A DNA stretch of 40,227 nucleotides from contig JAHDBT010000010.1 of assembly GCA_020630215.1 (NCBI GenBank), forward strand, positions 1 to 40,227, written 5' to 3'. Below the pieces are notes generated by a model that saw nothing but the letters and a program-made list of their open reading frames with translations, did no database searches and had not been told where the DNA came from. This DNA comes from Bacteroidota bacterium. Its GTDB lineage: Bacteria > Bacteroidota > Bacteroidia > Chitinophagales > UBA2359. The stretch's first letter is position 1; every line of letters begins with the position of its first letter. Both the position numbers and the translations under genes were made by a program. Shown in pieces: positions 12,875 to 21,530 of the stretch.

Positions 12875-14677
12875 ATGAATCCAACTTATCACCCTTTTAC
12901 TACAAAGAACAAACGCTCTTTTGCTGGTTTGGTGTTACTCCTATTGGGCGTAACGCTATTCCTTTGTTTTAGCTCCAGTTTGCAAGCACAAGAAATTACC
13001 AAAAAGTGGAAAGCCGCCGATGGTAATTTGTCGTGGCGATTTGCTGATGACGAGCTAGGGAAACGTTTTATTTACCGCAAAGGTAAACAAACCATACAAG
13101 GCACTTGGGAACTAGCCAATAAAAACATCGAACTTACTTACAGCGATCCCAATAAGCCCAAGCCCGTTCCTAAACTTACACCGCAACAACTAGCCGATAG
13201 TTTAGCCGTAGATTCTAACTATGTAGCTCCCAAACAACCCGTTTACAATCCGCCTATTCCCTTGCAATTAAATATAAAACAAGCTAGTGCCGATGCATTA
13301 GTACTACAAGGCGGTGGAAAAAATTACCAACTACAATATCGAGACGAACGGAGTGCAATAGGTAAAATACTCGACAACAGCATTTTACGAGGAATTATTG
13401 GCATTATTTGCTTATTATTTATCTGCTTTCTGCTGAGTAACAACCGAAAAGCCATTAACTGGCGGCTAGTAGGATCGGGTATTTTGCTGCAATTGCTCTT
13501 TGGTTTTCTGGTGCTCAAAAATCCTTATGTCTCCGCCTTTTTCCAATTTATTGCCGACTTTTTTGTGAGCGTTTTAAATTTCTCAGAAAAAGGAGCTAGG
13601 TTTTTATTTGGTAACCTAACCAGCGATTTTGGTATCGGAGCTATTTTCGCCTTTAAAATATTACCGACCGTTGTTTTCTTCTCTGCCCTTTCTTCCTTGT
13701 TATATTACTTAGGCATTTTACAAAAAGTAACCTATGGCATTGCTTGGGTAATGAGTCGCACCATGCGTTTATCGGGTGCCGAAAGTTTAGCAGCAGCAGC
13801 CAATGTTTTTATTGGACAAACGGAAGCACCACTAGTAGTAAAACCCTATTTGGATAAAATGACCAAATCGGAAATTATGTGTTTGATGACGGGTGGTATG
13901 GCAACCATTGCGGGCGGTGTGTTTGCTGCTTTTATTGGCTTTTTAGGAGGTGATGATCCCGTACAACAATCTACTTTTGCCAAGCACTTGTTAACGGCTT
14001 CTATTATGTCGGCACCAGCGGCAATTGTAGCAGCTAAAATGCTGTTTCCCGAAACTGAAAAAGTAGAAGAAAAACTAGAAGTACCTGCCGAATCTATTGG
14101 CTCCAATGCTTTAGAAGCGATTTCTAATGGTACAACGGAAGGCTTAAAACTGGCGGTAAATGTAGGGGCAATGTTATTGGTTTTTTTAGCGATGGTAGAA
14201 ATGGTAAACACCATGCTATTGTACATTGGTCAAATAGGCGATCTTAACGGAACAATTGCCGCCGATCCTAATTATGTAGTAGGCGACCCAAGCGATAAAC
14301 CAGGCTTGCGCTTAGAGTATTTGTTCGGCTATATTTTCGCGCCTATTGCATGGATATTAGGCGTACCTAGTACCGATATAGTTGCCATTGGTCAACTGCT
14401 AGGACAAAAAACAATTTTAAACGAATTTTTAGCCTACATTTCAATGGGTAATATGAAAGCAACAGGCGTATTAACCGAAGCTAAATCGCTAATTATTGCT
14501 ACTTATGCTTTATGCGGATTTGCGAATATCGGCTCCATCGGTATTCAGCTAGGAGGGATTGGTGCTTTGGCTCCATCGCAAAAAACAACGCTTGCCGAGC
14601 TAGGAGTAAAAGCCCTTATTGGCGGTACCATTGCTTGCTTTTTAACGGCTACTATTGCGGGGATGTTGTTGGGCTAA
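12875..14677 (+). CDS. Concentrative nucleoside transporter (NupC/CNT family) with exported N-terminal domain
   Basis: A 600-residue inner-membrane permease that imports nucleosides with cations. The CNT part is residues about 165-600, with GQTEAPLVV (314-322) in the first substrate-binding hairpin and CGFANIGSIGIQLGG near residue 545 in the second, both diagnostic. It also has an N-terminal extension. After a hydrophobic signal segment (18-38, ending LQAQ) comes a domain of about 120 residues (40-160) rich in beta strands, then a proline-rich linker. This domain lies outside the membrane and is not part of bacterial NupC (about 400 residues); it may capture nucleosides. Length and both CNT motifs are intact. 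It diverges from rlmB. Confidence 0.9.
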   Translation: MNPTYHPFTTKNKRSFAGLVLLLLGVTLFLCFSSSLQAQEITKKWKAADGNLSWRFADDELGKRFIYRKGKQTIQGTWELANKNIELTYSDPNKPKPVPKLTPQQLADSLAVDSNYVAPKQPVYNPPIPLQLNIKQASADALVLQGGGKNYQLQYRDERSAIGKILDNSILRGIIGIICLLFICFLLSNNRKAINWRLVGSGILLQLLFGFLVLKNPYVSAFFQFIADFFVSVLNFSEKGARFLFGNLTSDFGIGAIFAFKILPTVVFFSALSSLLYYLGILQKVTYGIAWVMSRTMRLSGAESLAAAANVFIGQTEAPLVVKPYLDKMTKSEIMCLMTGGMATIAGGVFAAFIGFLGGDDPVQQSTFAKHLLTASIMSAPAAIVAAKMLFPETEKVEEKLEVPAESIGSNALEAISNGTTEGLKLAVNVGAMLLVFLAMVEMVNTMLLYIGQIGDLNGTIAADPNYVVGDPSDKPGLRLEYLFGYIFAPIAWILGVPSTDIVAIGQLLGQKTILNEFLAYISMGNMKATGVLTEAKSLIIATYALCGFANIGSIGIQLGGIGALAPSQKTTLAELGVKALIGGTIACFLTATIAGMLLG

Positions 14678-14683
14678 ACGTTT

Positions 14684-14741
14684 GGAGGCCCTTTTTTAGA
14701 ACGTAGAGAAAATTTATGAATTTTCTCTACGTTCTGCCTCC
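14684..14741. terminator. Bidirectional hairpin between convergent genes
   Basis: AGAACGTAGAGAAAATT (14698-14714) pairs perfectly with AATTTTCTCTACGTTCT (14719-14735) around a TATG loop. GGAGGC (14684-14689) and GCCTCC (14736-14741) extend the stem past an 8-base T-rich bulge. It lies between the transporter stop and the convergent peptidase stop. Its centre is shared with palindromes at 19360 and 26472. Confidence 0.7.
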
Positions 14742-14760
14742 TACAAAAGCACCTATTACC

Positions 14761-16722
14761 TTATTTAAGGTGCTTCGCAAAAAAAGCCTCCATCACATTA
14801 AAAAACTCATCCCGATTTTTAGGGTTTCTAAAGCCATGCCCTTCATCGGCTTTCAGGAAATATTCTATTTCTACGCCTTGTTTTTTAAGGGCTTTTACCA
14901 ACTCATCCGTTTCTGTTTGCACTACTCGTCGGTCTTTGCCTCCTTGGGCAATGAGTAGGGGTTTGGTTATTTTTTTGGCTTGGTAAATAGGAGAGACGGC
15001 AACTAATTTTAGACTGTCTTTTTCGGTGCTGCCTACCATTTCGCTAAACATGTCGTTCATCGCTTCCATTTGTTTGGGAATGGCATTCATAAAAGCAAAA
15101 ACATTGTTAATGCCTACATAATCTACGCCACAGGCAAACAAATCGGGTTCTTTTACTAAGCCCATTAAGCTGGCATAACCGCCATAACTTGCCCCATAAA
15201 TACCAATGCGTTTAGGGTCGGCAATGCCCTCGCTAATTAACCATTTTGCGCCATCCGTAATATCATCTTGCATAGTGCCGCCCCACTCGCCAAACGAAGC
15301 TTTCCAAAACTGCCTGCCGTAGCCTATTGAACCTCGGTAATTCATTTGCAAAACGGCATATCCTCTATTGGCAAAAAACTGTACATGCGAACGGTAGTTC
15401 CATGCATCGCGTGTCCACGGGCCACCATGTGGATTTACAATAACGGGGAGGTTTTTGCCGCTGCTGCCTTTGGGTAAAGTTAAGTAACCATTAATGGTAT
15501 AGCCATCTCTGCTTTTGTAGCTGATGGGTTTCATTTCGCATAAATTATCCGTGTTCATCCACGGGCTTATATTGGCTAATTCGGTTAGTTCCTTTTTATT
15601 TTTATCGTAGAAATAATAAATGCCCATAGAGCGATCACTTTGCGCCCGCACTAAAAATTTATCTTCCTTTTGGCTTGCGCCCGTAATTACCAAATCATAG
15701 TTCGGTAGTTTGGCTTCTAAATCGGCGTACAAACTTTCGGCCTCTTTATCTAGGAAATGTCGTTCTTGTTTGGCATCGGTAAACAATACGGTTGTTAGCA
15801 CTTTTCGTTGGCGAGAGTAGGCCATGCTACTTACATCCACTTTAGGATTTTTATAAATGGTTTTTACAATTTGCCCATTCGACAAATCACACAAAACAAT
15901 AGCCGTTTTATCGGTGTCGAGGTTAGAAACGGCATATACGTTTTTGTTGTCAAAATCAAAAAATAAAGGAGTGATGGTAGCTTTAAAATCGGTGGTGAGC
16001 ATTTTTTTAAACGGGTCTTGTTCGGTAGGTCTATATAGCAAGGTATTTTCTACGCCATCGGTTGACATGGCAATACGCACATGCCCTTTATGGTCGGTTA
16101 GCCAGGAGTTAATATCGCCAGGATTTTCAGCAACCATTTTAGTGTCTCCTGTTTTAATATTGAAGCGGTAGGCATCAAAAAGGTGTCGGTTGCGTTGGTT
16201 AATCCCTAAAATTAATTCGTCTGGAATTTCGGGTAGTTCGTCAATCATTTGTATGCCAACTCCTTCAAAGGGCGTTAAATCTTTTTCGTTTTTACCGTCC
16301 TTATCCACTTGCACTAACTGAAAAGTGCCTTTATCGTCTGTGGCTCGCACAAAAATGAGTTGTTCATCATTTATCCAAGTGTAGCCGCCTAAATCTTTTT
16401 GGGTTTCCTTGGTAATAGGAGCAGGCTTTTTGTCGCCAATTTTTTGCACAAAAATATTTAACTTTCCTTCATGTGGTGCTAGGTAAGAAAAATAGGTGCC
16501 TCCTTTTGAAATTCGGAACCCACTTTTTTCGGGCGTTTTAAAAAAGTCGCTTACTGGAATTTGTCCATCTTTTAGCATCGCCATTGCGCCAGCATTATAA
16601 CTGTTGTCATCGCCATCGCTTAATGCTTCGCCGCCACCACCACAGCCGTAGGTAATTCCTAGTAATAGTGCTAAAAAAAGACCCGTTTTAAAACCCATAT
16701 TTTGTAATAAAGTATTGTTCAT
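14761..16722 (-). CDS. S9-family prolyl oligopeptidase-like peptidase, lipoprotein
   Basis: A 653-residue serine peptidase. It begins with a lipoprotein-type signal (GLFLALLLGITYGC), then a beta-propeller (about 60-390) and an alpha/beta-hydrolase domain. The catalytic triad is visible: Ser512 in YGASYGGYAS, Asp597 in GGKDRRV and His629 in DEGHGF. The family cleaves short peptides, often after proline or as dipeptidyl/acylaminoacyl peptidases; specificity cannot be read. Lipidation would anchor it in the periplasm or outer membrane, where it would process imported peptides. ATG 16722 is kept; ATG 16698 (MGFKTG) would also give a signal peptide. It is convergent with the nucleoside transporter. 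Confidence 0.9.
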   Translation of the reverse strand: MNNTLLQNMGFKTGLFLALLLGITYGCGGGGEALSDGDDNSYNAGAMAMLKDGQIPVSDFFKTPEKSGFRISKGGTYFSYLAPHEGKLNIFVQKIGDKKPAPITKETQKDLGGYTWINDEQLIFVRATDDKGTFQLVQVDKDGKNEKDLTPFEGVGIQMIDELPEIPDELILGINQRNRHLFDAYRFNIKTGDTKMVAENPGDINSWLTDHKGHVRIAMSTDGVENTLLYRPTEQDPFKKMLTTDFKATITPLFFDFDNKNVYAVSNLDTDKTAIVLCDLSNGQIVKTIYKNPKVDVSSMAYSRQRKVLTTVLFTDAKQERHFLDKEAESLYADLEAKLPNYDLVITGASQKEDKFLVRAQSDRSMGIYYFYDKNKKELTELANISPWMNTDNLCEMKPISYKSRDGYTINGYLTLPKGSSGKNLPVIVNPHGGPWTRDAWNYRSHVQFFANRGYAVLQMNYRGSIGYGRQFWKASFGEWGGTMQDDITDGAKWLISEGIADPKRIGIYGASYGGYASLMGLVKEPDLFACGVDYVGINNVFAFMNAIPKQMEAMNDMFSEMVGSTEKDSLKLVAVSPIYQAKKITKPLLIAQGGKDRRVVQTETDELVKALKKQGVEIEYFLKADEGHGFRNPKNRDEFFNVMEAFFAKHLK

Positions 16723-16791
16723 GATGATTTATAATTGTTTGTTGGTTAATTTTGCTATATTTCGGTTTTACTTTTGGTTTGAAAAAAAAAC

Positions 16792-16911
16792 GACCTATTT
16801 ATCTAATTCGTTTACAATTTTTCTTGGTAGAGGGTACTTGGTATTTAGACGGTTCTGCTTCGCTGCACCGCTGTAAAGTGTCAAGTACTTTTACTGTTAG
16901 ATAAACTGGTC
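16792..16911. mobile_element. MITE-like element, copy E
   Basis: Inverted ends GACCTATTTATCTAA (16792-16806) and TTAGATAAACTGGTC (16897-16911) match at 13 of 15 positions. The core is the reverse of copy B (TTTTTCTTGGTAGAGGGTAC, then TGTCAAGTACTTTT). Both flanks are A-runs ending in C, consistent with a duplicated target but not proof. It lies just before the cyclase-family gene and replaces most of its upstream region. Confidence 0.75.
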
Positions 16912-16932
16912 GAAAAAAACAAATAAAAAAAT

Positions 16933-17685
16933 ATGCGAGCGAATATAAAACTAAATGACGAAAATTTCAGCATTGATCTTTCAAAACCCATCGACATTTC
17001 TATTCCTTTAAAAGCAGGATTGGATACGGTGAGTGCATTTTACGCCTCTCCCGTACATATTGCCCCTGTAAGAGCAGGCGATTTTGTGGGGGATACGCAG
17101 GAAGGAGGTGTGGTAAATTTTAAAAATGTGCAATTTAATCCACATGGCAATGGCACGCATACCGAATGTGTAGGGCATATTTCTACTGGTGGCGAAACGG
17201 TTAATGAATGCATCAAGCAGTTTTTTTTTCTAGCAGAATTGATTAGTGTTTACCCCGTAAAATTAGCCAATGGTGATAGAGTAATTACCCAACAACAAAT
17301 AGCGGATGCGTTTAACAATAAGCTTGCACAAGCTTTGGTGCTGCGTACGTTGCCCAACGACGACCTAAAATTACGCACCAATTATTCTGGCAGCAATCCC
17401 CCTTATATTCATCACGAAGCCATTACTTATATGGTACAAAACGGCATCGAACACCTACTGCTCGACCTTCCCTCGGTTGATAAAGAACAGGATGAAGGAA
17501 AACTGTTAGCGCACAAAGCTTTTTGGCAATATCCTAGCAAACAAGTGCGTTTAGGATGCAGCATTACCGAGTTGATTTATGTACCAAATACCGTTAAAGA
17601 TGGGACTTACTTTATCAATCTGCAATTTGCCAGTTTATCCTTAGATGCAAGCCCTAGCAAGCCCATACTATACAAGCTATTGTAA
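16933..17685 (+). CDS. Cyclase-family hydrolase (kynurenine formamidase-like)
   Basis: A 250-residue protein of the cyclase superfamily (PF04199), metal-dependent hydrolases that include KynB formamidases and isatin hydrolases. It begins with a beta region IDISIPL. The metal motif HxGTHxDxxxH appears as PHGNGTHTECVGHI (His71, His76, Glu78, His82), with Glu in place of the usual Asp. Length is slightly above the KynB norm of about 210. No tryptophan-degradation genes sit next to it, so the substrate is open. The upstream region is largely MITE copy E, which may provide or disturb its promoter. Confidence 0.8.
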   Translation: MRANIKLNDENFSIDLSKPIDISIPLKAGLDTVSAFYASPVHIAPVRAGDFVGDTQEGGVVNFKNVQFNPHGNGTHTECVGHISTGGETVNECIKQFFFLAELISVYPVKLANGDRVITQQQIADAFNNKLAQALVLRTLPNDDLKLRTNYSGSNPPYIHHEAITYMVQNGIEHLLLDLPSVDKEQDEGKLLAHKAFWQYPSKQVRLGCSITELIYVPNTVKDGTYFINLQFASLSLDASPSKPILYKLL

Positions 17686-17879
17686 AACCCTCGGAAATGT
17701 TATCCATTTACAAATAAATTCCATATTTTTGTAGAGCACCTATTTTAATGATTTTTACGCTTGCATAAATTTTGTGTAGGAGTTGCACTAGGAAATTATT
17801 AAAACGTATGCCGAACCAATAAGTAGAGCCGAACAACTAACACCACATTTTCTCATCCTTAAAACCACTTTTTTTTACG

Positions 17880-18677
17880 ATGAAAAAAAGTTTTACTATA
17901 AGCATCACCCTCCTCTTGTTAATTGTTGTTTGTCCATCTTTATTAGTTTGGGCAAGTAATAGTTTTAACCAAAATTCATTTAAAGGAGATCCATTTAAAG
18001 AAAAACAATTGCGTTTTTGGCGAGTAAAAGAAGCCCAACGGGATAAAGATTATAACCTCAGAAAACGATTTGAAGCTAGAGGGCTTAATTATCCTCCTGA
18101 AGAAATATATATACGTGCTTTTAAAAAAGAAGGCATCGTAGAGCTTTGGGTAAAAGATTGGTTGGGGCAATTTGTAAAATATAAAGATTATACCATTTGT
18201 GCGTCTGCTGGCCGCTTAGGGCCTAAAAGACGACAGGGAGATCATCAGGTGCCAGAAGGATTTTATGAAATTAGTAAATTTAATCCGCAAAGCGACTATT
18301 TCCTCTCTTTAGGCATTAATTACCCTAACAAATCGGATAGGCTACAATCTAACTATAGGGCATTGGGCGGCAGTATTTATATACATGGCGAATGCAAAAC
18401 CGTAGGCTGTATGCCCGTTAACAATGAAAAAATTAAAGAACTTTATTGGTTAGCCGTACTAGCACGAGACAATGGACAAGCGACCATTCCAGTACATATT
18501 TTTCCTTTTAAGTTTAATAACATGATTTTTTATAATGAAGAGATGCCCAAATATGCCAATCAACCAAATATTATTAGTTTTTGGGACAACATAAAAGGCG
18601 TTTACGATTATTTCGAAATGAATCGCCGCTTACCTATTATTGGTGTGCGACAGGATGGGTATTATACTTATCAATAA
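17880..18677 (+). CDS. YafK-like L,D-transpeptidase-family protein
   Basis: A 265-residue exported protein with a signal peptide (about 1-25, ending VWASN). The YkuD/L,D-transpeptidase fold is shown by WVKDWLGQFVKYKDY, the QVPEGFYEI stretch that leads into the active site, and the active-site motif IHGECKTVGCMPV with His169 and nucleophile Cys177. The SxGC Ser is Thr-Val here, as in the YafK (DpaA) branch. YafK/DpaA of Escherichia coli detaches Braun lipoprotein from peptidoglycan; here it more likely edits peptidoglycan cross-links or attached proteins. It stands alone. Confidence 0.85.
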   Translation: MKKSFTISITLLLLIVVCPSLLVWASNSFNQNSFKGDPFKEKQLRFWRVKEAQRDKDYNLRKRFEARGLNYPPEEIYIRAFKKEGIVELWVKDWLGQFVKYKDYTICASAGRLGPKRRQGDHQVPEGFYEISKFNPQSDYFLSLGINYPNKSDRLQSNYRALGGSIYIHGECKTVGCMPVNNEKIKELYWLAVLARDNGQATIPVHIFPFKFNNMIFYNEEMPKYANQPNIISFWDNIKGVYDYFEMNRRLPIIGVRQDGYYTYQ

Positions 18678-18815
18678 AATTGCTTATTGATTTTAGGTTC
18701 AAATTTTTGAGCTGTGCTTCGTCTTTACGTATTATCGTCGGCACCAAACCTTAGTGAATGAGAAAAAATAAACTCCACCACTTTGAATTAAAAACCTTAA
18801 ATTTTTCAATAAAAA

Positions 18816-19202
18816 ATGCCAAAACAAATACTTTTCACCAATAATGCCCCCGCCCCTATCGGCCCTTATTCGCAAGGCGTATGGGCTGGCGACTTGCTTT
18901 TTTTATCAGGACAAATTGCCATTAATCCCGAAAACGGGGAAATGGTTACCCAAGATATTGTAGCAGAAACAAAGCAAGTAATGCACAACATTGGTGCATT
19001 GCTAAAAGCCGCTGGCCTGAGCTACGATAACATTGTAAAAACCTCCATTTTTTTAAAAAGCATGAACGATTTTGGGCAAGTAAACCAAATCTATGGCGAG
19101 TACTTTGATAATGATACTGCCCCCGCCCGTGAAACCGTAGAAGTAGCTCGATTGCCCAAAGATGTAAATATTGAAATTTCGATAACGGCTTTGAAGGGGT
19201 AA
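18816..19202 (+). CDS. ridA: RidA family enamine/imine deaminase
   Basis: A 128-residue YjgF/YER057c/UK114-family protein of standard length. It has the N-terminal NNAPAPIGPYSQGVWAGDLLFLSGQI, the central VMHNIGALLKAAGL, VKTSIFLKSMNDF and the C-terminal PARETVEVARLPKDVNIEI. The conserved Arg of PARETVEVA binds the carboxylate of enamine intermediates. RidA hydrolyses reactive 2-aminoacrylate made by PLP enzymes, protecting aminotransferases. It is cytosolic and monocistronic. Confidence 0.93.
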   Translation: MPKQILFTNNAPAPIGPYSQGVWAGDLLFLSGQIAINPENGEMVTQDIVAETKQVMHNIGALLKAAGLSYDNIVKTSIFLKSMNDFGQVNQIYGEYFDNDTAPARETVEVARLPKDVNIEISITALKG

Positions 19203-19329
19203 AGGTTTGGGGTTATGCATTGCTCTATTTAGCGCAAAGACATACTATTTTTCTAAAAATTTAGTACGTCTGAATAAACTAGACGACCACAAAATTAAAA
19301 CATCCCAATAACTAGGAAAGAGCAACAGG

Positions 19330-19438
19330 AAAGCCAAAAAATTTTGTGCAACCCTGAAAAGAAAATTCATGAATTTTCTCTACATGACTAGGAAAAAAAA
19401 ACGGCAAAGCCCAAAAAGCTTCGTGCAACTTCGTGTAC
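19330..19438. repeat. Intergenic short repeats: palindrome and CTTCGTGCAA units
   Basis: Bases 19360-19379 form the palindrome AGAAAATTCATGAATTTTCT, related to 14698-14735 and 26472-26493. Bases 19406-19438 (AAAGCCCAAAAAGCTTCGTG, then CAACTTCGTGTA) recur in modified form at 27629-27675. A weaker copy lies at 19330-19351. Confidence 0.6.
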
Positions 19439-19484
19439 ATCCTTACCAGAAGCTCATTTACCCCAATTATTTTAAAAGTAGTTT

Positions 19485-21317
19485 ATGCTTACTTCCCCAA
19501 CTAACAAAGCGGCAGCTATTTTTAGCATTGGCGCATTAACGGTTTGTCCTTCCTTTTCTATATTTTATGCGATAGATTCGAGCCTTGCCCCTCGGTTTAT
19601 GCTTTTATCGTTTATACTATTAATTACAACAGGTTTACTTTTGTGGAAAAAAGAGTTGGCTAACTTTAAGCAATTTAATAGTATTGGCGTATTGCTGTTG
19701 CTCTTTTATTTACTCAATTTAAGCACCGTTTTATGGAGCAATAGTTTTGCCGAAAGTATTTTTGAAAGTCAAAAAATGTTATTGTGGTTTGGGGTATTTT
19801 TTAATGCAGTTGTTTTTTACCAAACCTATCCTTCTTTTAAAAAATGGGCCTTTAAAAGTAGTATTGTACTCACTTTTATTGGCGGTGCTATTGCCCTCAT
19901 TCAAATGGCGCAATTGCCTACGGTTAATGCACATACTCTTTACAATATTAATGCTATTTGTGGGCATAAAAACTTGTTTTCTAGCCTTTTATTTTTGCTA
20001 TTAATGTTTAGTTTACAAGGCGTTTTGTACCTGCAAAATACCTGGCGCAAATTGGCTGTTTTTTCAACTATGCTGCTATTTAGCTTTATTGTAGTGCTGC
20101 AAACTCGTGCGGTATGGCTGGGCTTCTTTTTTACGCTGTTTACTTTTGGGGTATTATTTTTTTGGAAATTTAGACAAATCATTCCTAAAAAAACATTAGC
20201 AAAAATAGCAATAGCTGTTGGCTTACTACTAGGTGGCATTGTTACTTTTTATGTGGTAAAAGGCGACTACCAAGAATTTGTAAAACGCTTTTACGTGCCT
20301 CGCTACAACCGTTCCGAAACCGCACAGGAACGCATAACCCTCTGGAATAAAACCGCTTGTTTAATTAAAAAACACCCACTTACAGGCGTAGGGGCTGGAC
20401 AATGGAAAACCCATTATGGGGAATGTTCTATTGCTGGCTTGTATCGTATTGAGTTACACAATGTGCAGTTTCAACGCCCACACAACGATTTTTTATGGGT
20501 TTTTGCTGAAACGGGTATTTTGGGTTTTGTGGTTTATATTTTAATTTTTGTTTGGCTAATTATTGCAAGCATTGCTTATTTAAAAAAGGAAACCAATAAT
20601 AAAAAAGCCTTGTCCATCAGTATTTACTTATCCTTTTTGCTAGGGTATTTACTCATTGCCGCATTCGATTTTCCTAAAGAACGCATCGAACATCTTATTT
20701 ATACGGCCTTGCTTTTAGCATTTCTTTCGAGTGAGCTAACTAGTGCTGGATATTTAAAAGCGATTAAATTTCCTAAATGGGTAAACCTCGGAGTAGGTGC
20801 AATGCTTGTGGCATTAATTTTGAATGTTGTTATTGGTGGCTATCGCATTAAAGGCGAGTATTATACGGCCTATATGATTACCGCTAAACATCAACAAAAA
20901 TGGAACGCACTCATCCATTATGCTCACAAAGCACAATCTGTTTTTTACCAACTCGATCCAACTGCCGCACCACTAAACTGGTATATAGGTACTGCCTATT
21001 TTACGCTAGGTAATGCCGATGCTGCCATCACTAATTTTAAACAGGCATATCAATACAGTCCATACAGCCAACATATTACCAACGATTTAGCATCTTGTTA
21101 CGAGGTGAAAGGGCAGCACGAAAAAGCCAAGAGTTTATACCAAGAATCTATACGCATTAGTCCTACTTTTGAAGACCCCCGATTAAACTTGGGAGCGATT
21201 TACTACAATGAAAAAAACTATACCGAAGCACTAAAATGGGTCGAATCGGTAACAGAAGACTTACCACGAAAAAAACAGTATTTAGAAACTATTAAAAAGA
21301 AACTAAAAAAGCAGTAA
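19485..21317 (+). CDS. O-antigen ligase family membrane protein with C-terminal TPRs
   Basis: A 610-residue polytopic inner-membrane protein. About 11-12 hydrophobic segments span residues 10-455. The Wzy_C/O-antigen ligase signature lies in the periplasmic loop after HPLTGVGAGQWKTHYGE and HNVQFQRPHNDFLWVFAETGILGFVVYI. The conserved Arg and His-Asn residues of this loop are present. Residues about 490-605 form TPR repeats (AAPLNWYIGTAYFTLGNADA, TNDLASCYEVKGQHEKAKSL). Such proteins join polymer chains to lipid A core or to proteins, or polymerise surface polysaccharide. No glycosyltransferase cluster surrounds it, so the substrate is unclear. Confidence 0.88.
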   Translation: MLTSPTNKAAAIFSIGALTVCPSFSIFYAIDSSLAPRFMLLSFILLITTGLLLWKKELANFKQFNSIGVLLLLFYLLNLSTVLWSNSFAESIFESQKMLLWFGVFFNAVVFYQTYPSFKKWAFKSSIVLTFIGGAIALIQMAQLPTVNAHTLYNINAICGHKNLFSSLLFLLLMFSLQGVLYLQNTWRKLAVFSTMLLFSFIVVLQTRAVWLGFFFTLFTFGVLFFWKFRQIIPKKTLAKIAIAVGLLLGGIVTFYVVKGDYQEFVKRFYVPRYNRSETAQERITLWNKTACLIKKHPLTGVGAGQWKTHYGECSIAGLYRIELHNVQFQRPHNDFLWVFAETGILGFVVYILIFVWLIIASIAYLKKETNNKKALSISIYLSFLLGYLLIAAFDFPKERIEHLIYTALLLAFLSSELTSAGYLKAIKFPKWVNLGVGAMLVALILNVVIGGYRIKGEYYTAYMITAKHQQKWNALIHYAHKAQSVFYQLDPTAAPLNWYIGTAYFTLGNADAAITNFKQAYQYSPYSQHITNDLASCYEVKGQHEKAKSLYQESIRISPTFEDPRLNLGAIYYNEKNYTEALKWVESVTEDLPRKKQYLETIKKKLKKQ

Positions 21318-21530
21318 CTTTGTTAAATAGATGCCAAAGATTAAACAACGGAAATAACAAATGTTTCGTTTTAATAAATATAGAATAACGGTTCTGTGTA
21401 AACGAGTGGCTTATGCGTATTCCTAGCAGAACGTACTGATTGCCTTTGCTAACATTAAAAGGATAAGGCTATTGTAACTTCTATCAGCATCTTTCTCAAA
21501 CCAATTAACGTGAATCCTAAAAAATGAAAT

